Shown here piece by piece: positions 1-5,264 of a stretch of DNA of 5,346 nt. The translations under genes were made by a program, and so were the position numbers. The notes under the pieces are model-generated. The model did not search any database. It saw only the letters and a program-made list of their open reading frames with translations, and was not told the origin of the DNA. The DNA comes from a bacterium (GTDB lineage Bacteria; Babelota; Babeliae; Babelales; RVW-14). Where the stretch lies: NCBI GenBank assembly GCA_023249935.1, contig JAHFBQ010000049.1:6575-11920 (forward strand), in the 5' to 3' direction. Position 1 is the stretch's first letter; each line of letters opens with the position of its first letter.

Positions 1-2
1 AA

Positions 3-902
3 GAAATTCAGGGCGCAGAAGATCTACACAGAAAAATTGATGATCTAGTTAATCAGAAAAAAGAACTGAAACTATATATGCCTAGTTTTCCGTGTAAATC
101 ACTCAGTAGAAAAAAGTGTATTAACGATACGCCCGATCTTGGTGAATATCTCGCCTTGAAAACATTGGAACATATGTGCGAAGAGATTACTAAGATATAT
201 CGCCCTGGCGCCAGTATAATCATTGTATCTGATGGACACATCTATCAAAACGAGATTGTCGCACCAACCAGCATTATTACCCTCTATCATGGATATTTAC
301 AACACATAATTCGTCGACATAGGATTCAGCGCGTAACATTTCAGGATGGTCTATCTCTTGATCAAAGAATAGATTCACCTGAAAAGCTACGTGATGAAGT
401 TGGCAAAGAAATAGAAGGATCTTGGAGTAGTGAGGACGAGGAAACAGCTCATGATATGTTTAGTTTTGTAAAAAAAGACCTCTATCCTGGTAAAACTAGG
501 AAAACTAAGCTTAGCAGAGAAGAGACAGAAGTAATCAACGCTATAGTACGTGACTTAATGCTAAGCACAAAAAAATACGGTCAATTTTTAAAACGATACT
601 TTCCAGAAAGCACGACCATTCGCTTGTCGGTTCATCCTCATAATGATGTGAGCAAAAAGCTGGGTATTAACTTGATTTATGGCCTCAGAGGAACTCCTTG
701 GCATAACTCCGTTATGCTTCTGCAAAGTGAACCAGCATTCACACTAATCAATGATATAGACATCTTTGATTCTGAGCTTTGGAATGGGCTAGCTTATATT
801 AAGCAGGACATTCCAATAACACTTTTACAACAACGCTTTGAGGCAGAAGCAAGAGAAAAAAGATCCAATCATGCGTGCCCGTGGCGATTGCTTAATCAGT
901 AA
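3..902 (+). CDS. PvcA/DIT1-family isonitrile synthase, first tandem copy (5' end outside window)
   Basis: Family enzymes convert the amino group of tyrosine or tryptophan into an isonitrile, using ribulose-5-phosphate as carbon donor. The reading frame is open from base 3 and already looks like the family before the first ATG at 78. Residues 1-25 of the fragment align with residues about 69-94 of the downstream paralogue, so the true start lies upstream. Visible motifs are FPCKS (about nt 87-101), PDLGE (nt 132-146), YRPGAS (nt 198-215), SDG (nt 228-236), IRLSVHP (nt 618-638) and TPWH (nt 693-704), in family order. The stretch after SDG reads HIYQNE, with Asn where many relatives, and the neighbour gene, have Asp, so activity or specificity may differ. 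A charged, low-similarity segment lies between the two conserved blocks. TAA ends the gene at 902; 299 codons are visible. Family assignment is confident; the substrate is unknown. Confidence 0.85.
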   Translation, partial: EIQGAEDLHRKIDDLVNQKKELKLYMPSFPCKSLSRKKCINDTPDLGEYLALKTLEHMCEEITKIYRPGASIIIVSDGHIYQNEIVAPTSIITLYHGYLQHIIRRHRIQRVTFQDGLSLDQRIDSPEKLRDEVGKEIEGSWSSEDEETAHDMFSFVKKDLYPGKTRKTKLSREETEVINAIVRDLMLSTKKYGQFLKRYFPESTTIRLSVHPHNDVSKKLGINLIYGLRGTPWHNSVMLLQSEPAFTLINDIDIFDSELWNGLAYIKQDIPITLLQQRFEAEAREKRSNHACPWRLLNQ

Positions 903-908
903 ATATTA

Positions 909-948
909 TCATTGATTGAGTATCTCGATTGAGATACTCAATCAATGA
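909..948 (+). promoter_or_regulatory. Perfect intercistronic hairpin before the second synthase gene
   Basis: Positions 909-926 pair perfectly with 931-948, giving an 18-bp stem with a GATT loop. No T-run follows, so it does not look like an intrinsic terminator. The Shine-Dalgarno GAGGA at 950-954 begins two bases after the stem and the next ATG is at 961. The structure therefore sits where a ribosome would load. GATTGAG occurs twice (914-920 and 927-933), and CTCAATC at 937-943 can pair with either copy, so a smaller alternative hairpin exists. Plausible roles are mRNA processing or stability, or tuning translation of the second gene relative to the first. The structure is seen directly; the role is inferred. 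Confidence 0.7.
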
Positions 949-960
949 TGAGGAATAAAT

Positions 961-1929
961 ATGTTATTACTAAATCGAAAAAAATTATTAGCTTTAGGCG
1001 GGATCCTTTTATCTCTGCTTTGTATCGCAACACTCGGTATCAGACACCTAAACAATCGGGTTGTTAATCAAATTGGAGATTTTTTGCTTGAATATGCTTT
1101 ATTATATGACATTGATAAACGCAGCATTGACCCTACGTCTGAGGTTAGTGACAAAGTAAACTTCACCGGTTTTTCTGTCATTAAAGAAAAAATTGCCAAC
1201 ATCGTTAATACCGGCAAACCAATCAACTTCAATGTTGTTGGATTTCCTCACAAGTCACCAAATACTGAAAAAAAAGTTTCGTCTCTCCTGCCAGATGAAG
1301 CAGAACAATATTCTCTAGAGTATATTAACTCTTTGTTAACCAAGATTACCAAGGTGTATCCGCCAGGAGCGTCGTTGACCATTTTTACCGATGGTACAGT
1401 TTTCTGTGATGCTGAGGGCATTGATGACACGGTGGTATTCGCTTATGAAAAACAATTAAAACAGCTTGCAGCGCATATGCTGCAGATCAAGATTATTACG
1501 TTAAGCGATTTACTACCTGAACTATCGCCAGATAAAATGCGTCTCGCAGTAGAAAAGTTCTCACCAAGCAACAGTGAATTTGAACAACGATTGCTTCATG
1601 ACGTAAAGTTGCGAGATGAAATAACTCTCATGGAAAAACGATTGATGCTTAATTTTGATTACCCAGCAGGACATTTATATATCAAAAAGCATCCAATCGC
1701 TTGGATAGCCAAAAAATTAGTACACCGCAGTATGCAATATGGCAATTTTTTAGCAACGTTTCGCAATACACAAGACATTAGGTTATCGGTACATTACCAA
1801 CCAGATGTTAGTACCAAAATTGGTATTAAGCTTTCTGATAATTCCCATATTACCCCATGGCATGGTGTGTTGGTTATTGATCCTAATGGCTCAAAGCGGA
1901 TTGAACACCGAGAAGATAGCTTGCGCTGA
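961..1929 (+). CDS. PvcA/DIT1-family isonitrile synthase, second tandem copy, with N-terminal membrane anchor
   Basis: This is a complete 322-residue paralogue of the preceding gene, preceded by GAGGA six bases before the ATG. Family motifs occur in order: FPHKS at 95-99, PD at 111-112, YPPGAS at 133-138, TDGTVFCD at 143-150, IRLSVH at 273-278 and TPWHGV at 298-303. The Asp after the DG motif, replaced by Asn in the first copy, is kept here. The unusual part is the N-terminus: RKK at 6-8 followed by a hydrophobic run at about 9-27, which is a signal anchor or signal peptide. Cys21 lacks a proper lipobox (Leu at -1), so a lipoprotein is unlikely. Known relatives such as PvcA are soluble proteins of similar length and use cytosolic substrates. 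An anchored form could face the cytoplasm if the N-terminus is outside, or be exported and do something else. The gene is probably co-transcribed with the first copy and ends at the 1941-1982 terminator. Confidence 0.85.
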   Translation: MLLLNRKKLLALGGILLSLLCIATLGIRHLNNRVVNQIGDFLLEYALLYDIDKRSIDPTSEVSDKVNFTGFSVIKEKIANIVNTGKPINFNVVGFPHKSPNTEKKVSSLLPDEAEQYSLEYINSLLTKITKVYPPGASLTIFTDGTVFCDAEGIDDTVVFAYEKQLKQLAAHMLQIKIITLSDLLPELSPDKMRLAVEKFSPSNSEFEQRLLHDVKLRDEITLMEKRLMLNFDYPAGHLYIKKHPIAWIAKKLVHRSMQYGNFLATFRNTQDIRLSVHYQPDVSTKIGIKLSDNSHITPWHGVLVIDPNGSKRIEHREDSLR

Positions 1930-1940
1930 ACATACCAATA

Positions 1941-1982
1941 CAAAGCAGCGGCCCAAAATAATTATTTTGGGCCGCTGCTTTG
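1941..1982. terminator. Perfect 42-nt palindrome, bidirectional terminator between convergent genes
   Basis: Positions 1941-1961 are the exact reverse complement of 1962-1982. The arm has a GC-rich core (GCAGCGGCCC) flanked by A/T bases. It lies 11 bases after the synthase stop codon and between two converging transcription units, so it can terminate both. The downstream T-run is short on both strands (TTT), but the stem is very strong. The stop codon of the minus-strand acetyltransferase gene (1962-1964) lies at the centre of the palindrome. Confidence 0.8.
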
Positions 1983-2513
1983 ATTTCTAGTAAAAAAGTC
2001 TTCAGCCGCTAGCTCATAAAGACAAGTCTCAATATCACAATTTCTTGGGTTATTGAAAATTTTGATTAGCTTCATGCCTGCGCGCTGCGCAAGCAGCCGC
2101 ACAACTTTATGATTTACTGGCGTGTTGGCGCGCAATGCTGGCAGCTTAAGCACCATAAAGCAATACTCAACAAGTGCTTTGCTTGCTTCTCGTGCGTAGC
2201 CAGTACCTTCAAAGGCATGGAGCATTATGATCCCCAAATCCCAACACTCCTCATCCCCAAACACACCTCGAACAACACCACAATCACCAACAATCTCGCC
2301 CGAAGCTTTCTCAACAATGGCAAGCCGACCAATGTTGTATTTCTCATAGCACTGCATTGCTTTATCAATCCAGTCTTGTACCTGCTGTGCAGAAAATGGC
2401 CGCGGCCAGAATCGCATAGTCTTAGCATCAGAGAGTAAAGGTTTGAGCTGTTCTGCATCACCTGCTTCATAGCAACAAAGAAACAAATGCGGCGTTTCAA
2501 GTAATTTTTTCAC
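1962..2513 (-). CDS. GNAT-family N-acetyltransferase, RimJ/RimL type
   Basis: The 183-residue product is expected to transfer an acetyl group from acetyl-CoA to an amine, in the style of ribosomal-protein or small-molecule acetyltransferases. The acetyl-CoA binding region is visible at about 93-122: LGIIML followed by AFEGTGYAREASKALVEYCF. This matches the usual G-x-G-Y-A-x-E-A pattern. The typical ANTPVNHKVVRLLAQRAGM segment follows at 129-147. The N-terminal TPHLFLCCYEAGDAEQL resembles the family's opening strand and helix. The start codon is GTG at 2511-2513, with AAGGA seven bases before it, inside the last codons of the upstream gene. Only three bases separate it from that gene's stop, so the two are translationally linked. 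The last six residues (QSSGPK) are encoded inside the terminator palindrome. The acceptor substrate cannot be told. Confidence 0.85.
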   Translation of the reverse strand: MKKLLETPHLFLCCYEAGDAEQLKPLLSDAKTMRFWPRPFSAQQVQDWIDKAMQCYEKYNIGRLAIVEKASGEIVGDCGVVRGVFGDEECWDLGIIMLHAFEGTGYAREASKALVEYCFMVLKLPALRANTPVNHKVVRLLAQRAGMKLIKIFNNPRNCDIETCLYELAAEDFFTRNQSSGPK

Positions 2514-2516
2514 AAA

Positions 2517-3254
2517 CTAATCCTTCAAAACAAATTCTTTTACGATAGCACGGTCAAAACCATTAAGATTAACTGCCCGCATGGTAATTGTTGTTGGATA
2601 TTTATTATGAGGAAACAGAACAGCCACAGCTTCCTCAGAGCGCTTCTTAATGCGACTGGACATCTCAACAAGAACCTCATGATTTCTAGATATACCGGCA
2701 AGTTTTTCTACAAATTCCTCTAGCACCCCATATCGAACTTTACCAAGCGATACATGCGGCACAAATGGAAACGTTTTATTAACAGCCGCATCGTCAACAC
2801 AGAGGCCTATCGTTGCACGCAGCGACGTAAGTACTTCACGAAGATCAGTAATTTTCACAACAACATCTTTACCAAAAAGAGCACCATCTGTGCTTATATC
2901 CACAACACCAACCAGTTGGTTACACTCTTTCAATTTTTTCTCGACGGCAGCTGCAAGTGGCAACAAGTCACCAACCTTCTCGGTCAAATAAAGAACAGAA
3001 ATACTAAAACGTGGTTTTTTCTCAAAACCAATAATCGATATATTTTTTTGCAGACCAAACAGCGAAAGCGCATCATGTACCTCTTCGGTAGCAATTGTAT
3101 TAATCACGCTATACATGGTTTCTTGCAAAAAATTTATTTGCTTGTTTTCGCCTATTGGAACACTAAACCAAGCTGTTGGAATAGTAAACGGCGCGGCAAA
3201 AACAACCTGCATAAGGCTCGTTATAAACGCTATCACTATCGACATTTTTTTCAT
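2517..3254 (-). CDS. Exported 2H-phosphoesterase-like (2'-5' RNA ligase-like) protein with degenerate first motif
   Basis: The protein has 245 residues from the ATG at 3254. This start is preferred over an in-frame ATG at 3314 because AGAGGG (3263-3268) lies eight bases upstream and because it begins a typical signal peptide, MKKMSIVIAFITSLMQVVFA, with likely cleavage near Ala20-Ala21. Members of the 2H superfamily have two HxT/S motifs that cleave or join 2'-5' or cyclic phosphodiesters. The second motif is clear: PHVSLGKV at 166-173, with H167 and S169. The region aligned with the first motif reads RFSISVLYL (82-90), with Ser84 where His is expected. The following EKVGDLLPLAAAVEKKL and the 129-150 segment also fit the fold. 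With one histidine missing it may be inactive or bind ligand only. The family call is moderate and rests on pattern, not on a search. It is the first gene of an operon with the acetyltransferase. Confidence 0.55.
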   Translation of the reverse strand: MKKMSIVIAFITSLMQVVFAAPFTIPTAWFSVPIGENKQINFLQETMYSVINTIATEEVHDALSLFGLQKNISIIGFEKKPRFSISVLYLTEKVGDLLPLAAAVEKKLKECNQLVGVVDISTDGALFGKDVVVKITDLREVLTSLRATIGLCVDDAAVNKTFPFVPHVSLGKVRYGVLEEFVEKLAGISRNHEVLVEMSSRIKKRSEEAVAVLFPHNKYPTTITMRAVNLNGFDRAIVKEFVLKD

Positions 3255-3343
3255 TATTTTTCCCTCTTTTGTATGCCTGAGGTATATTTTTCCCAAAGCC
3301 AATGACATATACAAATAATATTGTACTTACTTAGGAACGGTTG
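3255..3343. promoter_or_regulatory. Divergent promoter region between the 2H-like operon and the phosphodiesterase gene
   Basis: These 89 bases separate two divergent genes and must hold both promoters unless transcription enters from further away. The stretch is AT-rich, with TA-rich patches around 3306-3324. On the minus strand TTGGGA and TACAAA spaced by 17 bases could be -35 and -10 elements, but each matches consensus only partly. No convincing operator or riboswitch was seen. Shine-Dalgarno sites lie at each edge: AGAGGG for the minus-strand gene (3263-3268) and AGGA for the plus-strand gene (3333-3336). Confidence 0.4.
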
Positions 3344-4108
3344 ATGGTTAACAAATCTTTTTCACTCATTTTAGGGCTCATAATGCAGACACAACTAACA
3401 GCCTTACAAGATGATGCACTTATTATTGCTCATCGCGGCGCAAGTCAAGGCACAGCAGAAAATTCGCTTAAAGCTTTTGTCAGTACTACACAAAACGGTA
3501 CTTGCGCAGTCGAGTGCGATATCCGTCGCTGTAAATCAGGTGAGCTAGTCCTACACCATGATGAGCTACTCTCTCGCGTTTTTAAAATTGCAAAACAGGT
3601 AGAAGATCTAACTCTTACAGAATTGCGCGCACAGGCACCACAGATAGCAACACTTGCTGACCTCTTTGTGGCCATGCCGATTGGCATCACTATCGTTTTG
3701 GACCTTAAGGAGACAGGCATTGCACAAGACCTTGCAGCAATGATTACCTTTGAAATTCAATCACATGGTCGCACTTTAGAACAATTTTATACCACCGGAT
3801 GGCACCATCATGAGCAAGTTGAGCTCAAAAAAATATTACCAGGACTTAGAATTGTACCCGCTGTTGTCGGCACAACATACAACCTAGCAAACTATTTGCG
3901 CGACATGGGCGCATACGGCTGCTGCCTTGTCAATCTCCCCGGTGGCACCATTATTGACCAACTTGTACAAGACGTCATAACCAAAGGCTTCAAGATTTGG
4001 GTATATCAACCACAAGGCATGCCAACATGTTTAATCGACAAACTTCCCATAGTTGGCCTTATGACCGATACACCAATCAATTTCCTAAGAAAGGATAAAA
4101 CATCATGA
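3344..4108 (+). CDS. Glycerophosphodiester phosphodiesterase (GDPD family), probably exported
   Basis: The enzyme should hydrolyse glycerophosphodiesters, the deacylated phospholipids, to glycerol-3-phosphate and an alcohol. The 254 residues match the usual bacterial GDPD length. Catalytic and metal residues are in place: HRGA at 30-33, EN at 39-40, ECD at 57-59 (E57, D59) and HHD at 71-73. Lys122 follows in LDLKE, where relatives often have E-x-K rather than D-x-K. The C-terminal strands IWVYQ (218-222) and MTDTP (240-244) are typical. The ATG at 3344 has AGGA seven bases upstream, and residues 6-20 are hydrophobic, suggesting a signal peptide ending near Ala20. TTG at 3341 is in frame but too close to that AGGA. 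A second start at ATG 3383 also has AGGG six bases upstream and would give a cytoplasmic 241-residue form. A 31-codon ORF overlaps its stop. Confidence 0.9.
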   Translation: MVNKSFSLILGLIMQTQLTALQDDALIIAHRGASQGTAENSLKAFVSTTQNGTCAVECDIRRCKSGELVLHHDELLSRVFKIAKQVEDLTLTELRAQAPQIATLADLFVAMPIGITIVLDLKETGIAQDLAAMITFEIQSHGRTLEQFYTTGWHHHEQVELKKILPGLRIVPAVVGTTYNLANYLRDMGAYGCCLVNLPGGTIIDQLVQDVITKGFKIWVYQPQGMPTCLIDKLPIVGLMTDTPINFLRKDKTS

Positions 4109-4200
4109 TCAAGAATAATTTCCTGCTTACAGCACTGTTCTGTTCGTGTCTAAAAATAGCCCCAGAAAATTTTCTGGGGCTATTTTTATTCAAGCAATAA
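4105..4200 (+). CDS. Short 31-residue ORF overlapping the phosphodiesterase stop; possible gene remnant
   Basis: ATGA at 4105-4108 joins this start to the preceding stop, and AAGGA lies nine bases upstream, so coupled translation is plausible. The product begins MIKNNFLLTALFCSC, a signal-peptide-like stretch, then continues KIAPENFLGLFLFKQ. Those later codons are the terminator hairpin 4152-4187 read as protein. Since transcripts should end there, a full product is doubtful. It may be the 5' end of a once-longer exported protein cut off by deletion, or a chance ORF. No family is recognised. Confidence 0.3.
   Translation: MIKNNFLLTALFCSCLKIAPENFLGLFLFKQ
4152..4187. terminator. Perfect 36-nt palindrome, bidirectional intrinsic terminator
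   Basis: Positions 4152-4169 are the exact reverse complement of 4170-4187. The stem core is TAGCCCCAGA and it ends in five T residues on either strand. It lies 43 bases after the phosphodiesterase stop and 21 bases beyond the minus-strand regulator stop, so it can terminate both converging units. Confidence 0.88.
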
Positions 4201-4208
4201 TCAATTTC

Positions 4209-4493
4209 TTATGGTAGCAACAGCACTTCTCGCAACATCGCAACATAGGTAGAAAACGCTTTTCTACCTACATCAGTAATGTGATAGACCGTTTTCGGTT
4301 TGCCCTCAGTTACCTGTTTTTCTACACCAACATACCCGCTCTCCAATAATTCACGCATATGCGTGGTCATATGACCATCTGATAGATTGAAAAGCTTTTT
4401 AACGGTGTTGAAGTCGCAGGAATTATTGGCTGCAAGATAGGCAACAATGCGTGTTCTAATTGGCTGATGTAAAACCTTATCAAGCTCAATCAT
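4209..4493 (-). CDS. Winged-helix transcriptional regulator (ArsR-like / HTH_34 type)
   Basis: This 94-residue DNA-binding protein has helices typical of small winged-helix repressors. The segment LHQPIRTRIVAYLAANN (8-24) opens the domain. DFNTVKKLFNLSDGHMTTHMRELLESGYV (27-55) holds the helix-turn-helix, with recognition helix at about 38-53. The wing spans about 56-73 and ends KPKTVYHITDVGRKAF. No metal-binding cysteine pattern or ligand domain is visible. ATG at 4493 is chosen because GAGG sits five bases before it and homology begins there. The in-frame ATG at 4529 would add twelve unconserved-looking residues overlapping the upstream gene. Seven bases separate this start from the stop of the membrane-protein gene, so the two form an operon. 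In such pairs the regulator commonly controls its own operon. Confidence 0.85.
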   Translation of the reverse strand: MIELDKVLHQPIRTRIVAYLAANNSCDFNTVKKLFNLSDGHMTTHMRELLESGYVGVEKQVTEGKPKTVYHITDVGRKAFSTYVAMLREVLLLP

Positions 4494-4500
4494 ACTTGCC

Positions 4501-5100
4501 TCACTCGCGATTACTATAATGCATAACAAGACCAGCGATCATACACGTCACACCCTGAAAAGCGAGCAGATACATGTAGAGCTTCGAGATATTGAATGTG
4601 GTTAAATAAATAGAACCGATACCTACAACGATGTACACCACTGCTAGACTAGTCATTGCCACATGGGTAAAGCGTCCAATTAATGCATAAAAAAGCCCTA
4701 CTAAGATCAACACAATGGGCATTGCTAAAACTTCATGTCCTATTAATGCCAACATCCCTGCTGTAGCAATTGGAATAAGAGGATATAGAAGATTGAGACT
4801 CCAGGCTTTTTTTATTGCAGGATGTACCACCGATTCATGGCGAATAAAAAAACGACTCAACAGAGTAAATGAACCCCAGTAAAAAACAGTACGCAAACCA
4901 AAAATCACATAGGTTGGCAACCTTGCCGCGTGCAATCGTGGATCTACAAAAGACTGTAACAAAAACTCAATCCCAGGAATCATTGCAATTGCTGCCCCGA
5001 TAACAACAAACATCATGCCAGGCAACACCACTGCAAAGCTCTGCCTCATCACCTGAGATATTTCTTCAATTCTTTCTAGCGCTTCATTTTTTGAAACCAT
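4501..5100 (-). CDS. Six-helix integral membrane protein of unknown function, partner of the winged-helix regulator
   Basis: The product has 199 residues. After a polar, probably cytoplasmic N-terminal helix (about 1-20, EALERIEEISQVMRQ), there are about six hydrophobic segments near 22-42, 65-86, 103-121, 125-143, 148-168 and 172-194. The loop at 87-101 (RHESVVHPAIKKAW) is positively charged and likely cytoplasmic. No catalytic or transport motif is recognised. Small membrane proteins followed directly by a one-domain winged-helix regulator are a recurring bacterial arrangement. That suggests a conditionally expressed membrane function, but the role is inferred only from context. The ATG at 5100 has AGAGGG (5105-5110) four bases upstream, and a good promoter lies about 50 bases further up. 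Confidence 0.8.
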   Translation of the reverse strand: MVSKNEALERIEEISQVMRQSFAVVLPGMMFVVIGAAIAMIPGIEFLLQSFVDPRLHAARLPTYVIFGLRTVFYWGSFTLLSRFFIRHESVVHPAIKKAWSLNLLYPLIPIATAGMLALIGHEVLAMPIVLILVGLFYALIGRFTHVAMTSLAVVYIVVGIGSIYLTTFNISKLYMYLLAFQGVTCMIAGLVMHYSNRE

Positions 5101-5151
5101 AAAACCCTCTGACTAAGTTAAGAAACATGGAGAATTTAATCAACTATTAAA

Positions 5152-5180
5152 ATAATAGCACACTGTGCGAACTAAGTCAA
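5152..5180 (-). promoter_or_regulatory. Sigma70-like promoter of the membrane-protein/regulator operon
   Basis: On the minus strand, TTGACT (5180-5175) is a -35 element with five of six consensus bases. Exactly 17 bases later comes TATTAT (5157-5152), a -10 element with five of six. Transcription should begin near 5145, leaving a leader of about 45 bases before the ATG at 5100. It separates this operon from the rRNA operon that ends just upstream. Confidence 0.75.
5158..5168. promoter_or_regulatory. Candidate operator: inverted repeat in the promoter spacer
   Basis: GCACA-C-TGTGC is a perfect 5-1-5 inverted repeat filling most of the spacer between the -35 and -10 elements. A repressor bound here would block RNA polymerase. 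The winged-helix protein of the same operon is the natural candidate. Position and symmetry are seen; binding is inferred. Confidence 0.4.
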
Positions 5181-5230
5181 ATAGGCTTTGGATCGTAAGA
5201 CCAGAGAACATTTATAGAATTATAAGCAAG

Positions 5231-5262
5231 AAAAAAAGCCTCTGATTTCTCAAAGGCTTTTT
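5231..5262 (-). terminator. Intrinsic terminator of the rRNA operon
   Basis: On the minus strand 5262-5250 pairs with 5245-5233 across a GAAA loop: a 13-bp stem with one G-U pair. The run of seven T residues ends at 5231. It begins two or three bases after the predicted 3' end of 5S rRNA and should stop read-through into the membrane-protein operon. Confidence 0.85.
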
Positions 5263-5264
5263 AA

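Noticed and set aside
78..80. ATG at 78 as the start of the first synthase gene
   Set aside because: The frame is open to the window edge, and the residues before this ATG align with the paralogue's domain, so it is an internal Met. There is no convincing SD before it.
909..948. Hairpin as an intrinsic terminator of the first synthase gene
   Set aside because: No T-run follows on the plus strand; the SD and start of the next gene follow at once.
961..1030. Second synthase as a lipoprotein anchored through Cys21
   Set aside because: The residue before Cys21 is Leu, not Gly, Ala or Ser, so the lipobox is not satisfied.
2109..2438. Plus-strand 109-codon ORF opposite the acetyltransferase
   Set aside because: It is the antisense shadow of a well-supported GNAT domain and shows no domain of its own.
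2754..3305. Plus-strand 183-codon ORF opposite the 2H-like gene
   Set aside because: It is antisense to a gene with a signal peptide, SD and a recognisable motif. Its composition (rich in Asn, Lys, Phe, Tyr, His) is that of a shadow frame.
3255..3314. Upstream ATG at 3314 for the 2H-like gene
   Set aside because: It would put charged residues before the signal peptide and lacks a good SD; the ATG at 3254 has AGAGGG at proper spacing.
4494..4529. Upstream ATG at 4529 for the winged-helix regulator
   Set aside because: The extension overlaps the preceding gene, and the start at 4493 has GAGG at proper spacing where the domain begins.
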